From NCBI GenBank assembly GCA_022457065.1, contig JAJGBQ010000006.1:2542001-2606000 (forward strand): a DNA stretch of 64,000 nt, in the 5' to 3' direction. Position numbers and translations under genes: made by a program. Shown piece after piece: positions 63,663 through 64,000 of this stretch. How positions within the stretch are numbered: position 1 is the stretch's first letter; the number at the start of each line of letters is the position of its first letter. A model generated the notes under the pieces. It searched no databases. It was not told the origin of the DNA and saw nothing but the letters and a program-made list of their open reading frames with translations. This stretch comes from Curvularia sp. ZM96 (lineage: Eukaryota; Ascomycota; Dothideomycetes; Pleosporales; Pleosporaceae).

Positions 63663-64000
63663 TCAAGCACCCCCCATAATCACATCATCGTCATCCTCAC
63701 CCTCAGCATCCACATCCATCAATCCATCATCCTCATCATACTCGCCATCCACATCCTCCTCTTCCTCTTCTTCCTGCTCATGCTCTTCTTCCTCTCCTTC
63801 TTCCTCTTCCTCTTCCTCCTCTTCCTCATCCTCCTCGTGAATCGGCACCGCGCGCCCCTTGCCCTTGAGATCGAGACTAGCACGCGACGAACTAGCCGAG
63901 CTGCGGGTGCTGCGCCGACCGTTGGGCACGAGGGAGCGGACTGCACCGCCGGCGGGAGAATCGTGCTCGACATCGTCACCGTTAGTAACGCTTTCCCCGA
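63663..64000 (-). CDS. 3' end of a gene encoding an acidic-tailed protein (truncated by window edge)
   Basis: The minus-strand frame is open from the window edge at 64000 to a TGA at 63663, about 112 residues without a start inside, so the gene extends beyond the window. It reads GESVTNGDDVEHDSPAGG, a Ser/Arg-rich basic patch (NGRRSTRSSASSSRASLDLKGKGRAVP, cited in part) and then a very long Glu/Asp run ending DVIMGGA. Such tails occur in chromatin and histone-binding proteins. The family cannot be told from the tail. Confidence 0.7.
   Translation of the reverse strand, partial: GESVTNGDDVEHDSPAGGAVRSLVPNGRRSTRSSASSSRASLDLKGKGRAVPIHEEDEEEEEEEEEEGEEEEHEQEEEEEEDVDGEYDEDDGLMDVDAEGEDDDDVIMGGA

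Noticed and set aside
1..64000. CRISPR arrays, transposons, LTRs, secondary-metabolite core genes
   Set aside because: None seen on either strand: no regularly spaced repeats, no transposase, integrase or reverse transcriptase motifs, and no synthase around the single P450.

Overview
This window is nuclear DNA from a filamentous ascomycete of the Pezizomycotina, probably a dothideomycete of the Pleosporales type; the class is inferred from gene content and is not proven. The evidence is compact genes broken by 45-105 nt GT-AG introns with CTAAC-like branch points, two HET-domain genes, a velvet regulator, a GH76 cell-wall enzyme, and intron-bearing tRNA-Pro genes. I rebuilt exon structures by hand; every spliced model below keeps one open frame from start to stop.

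Layout. 0.2-5.3 kb: bleomycin hydrolase (-), a four-helix membrane protein (+) and a secreted SurE-type phosphatase (+). 5.8-5.9 kb: tRNA-Pro(UGG) with a normal anticodon-loop intron. 6.2-13.2 kb: a divergent pair, an AT-hook chromatin protein (-) and the Holliday-junction resolvase Yen1/GEN1 (+). 13.6-14.8 kb: a second tRNA-Pro(UGG) and a bacterial-type Thg1-like 3'-5' polymerase (-). 15.6-23 kb: a HET-domain gene, TAM41, the survivin homologue BIR1 and a probable COG7. 23-31.7 kb: a PARP-UBC fusion, GPI8 and an OPT oligopeptide transporter. 31.7-44.2 kb: a second HET gene, an aquaglyceroporin, a CCDC124-type ribosome factor, a GPI-anchored GH76 mannanase and a glycerol-3-phosphate acyltransferase. 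44.9-56.6 kb: CDC45, a coiled-coil hypothetical gene divergent from an Hsp70-like ATPase, and a cytochrome P450. 56.6-61.5 kb is a long gene-free upstream region for a velvet (VosA-type) regulator at 61.5-62.4 kb. The 3' end of an acidic-tailed gene closes the window.

The most unusual feature is the second tRNA-Pro gene. Besides its 27-nt anticodon-loop intron it carries a 58-nt insertion inside the T loop. The insertion starts GTAAGT, has CTAAC 12 nt before its end and finishes TAG. Removing it exactly restores a 72-nt tRNA-Pro with an intact T loop and B box. By every visible signal this is a spliceosomal-type intron inside a Pol III gene. A Thg1-like tRNA 5'-end repair/polymerase gene lies 208 bp away. 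The other tRNA-Pro(UGG) copy in the window has an unusual C at the invariant G18 position.

Most genes are housekeeping: DNA replication and repair (CDC45, YEN1), chromosome segregation (BIR1), lipid and GPI synthesis (TAM41, GPAT, GPI8) and Golgi traffic (COG7). They are interleaved with accessory genes (two HET genes, Hsp70-like, P450, coiled-coil hypothetical). No transposon, CRISPR array or clear secondary-metabolite cluster was seen.
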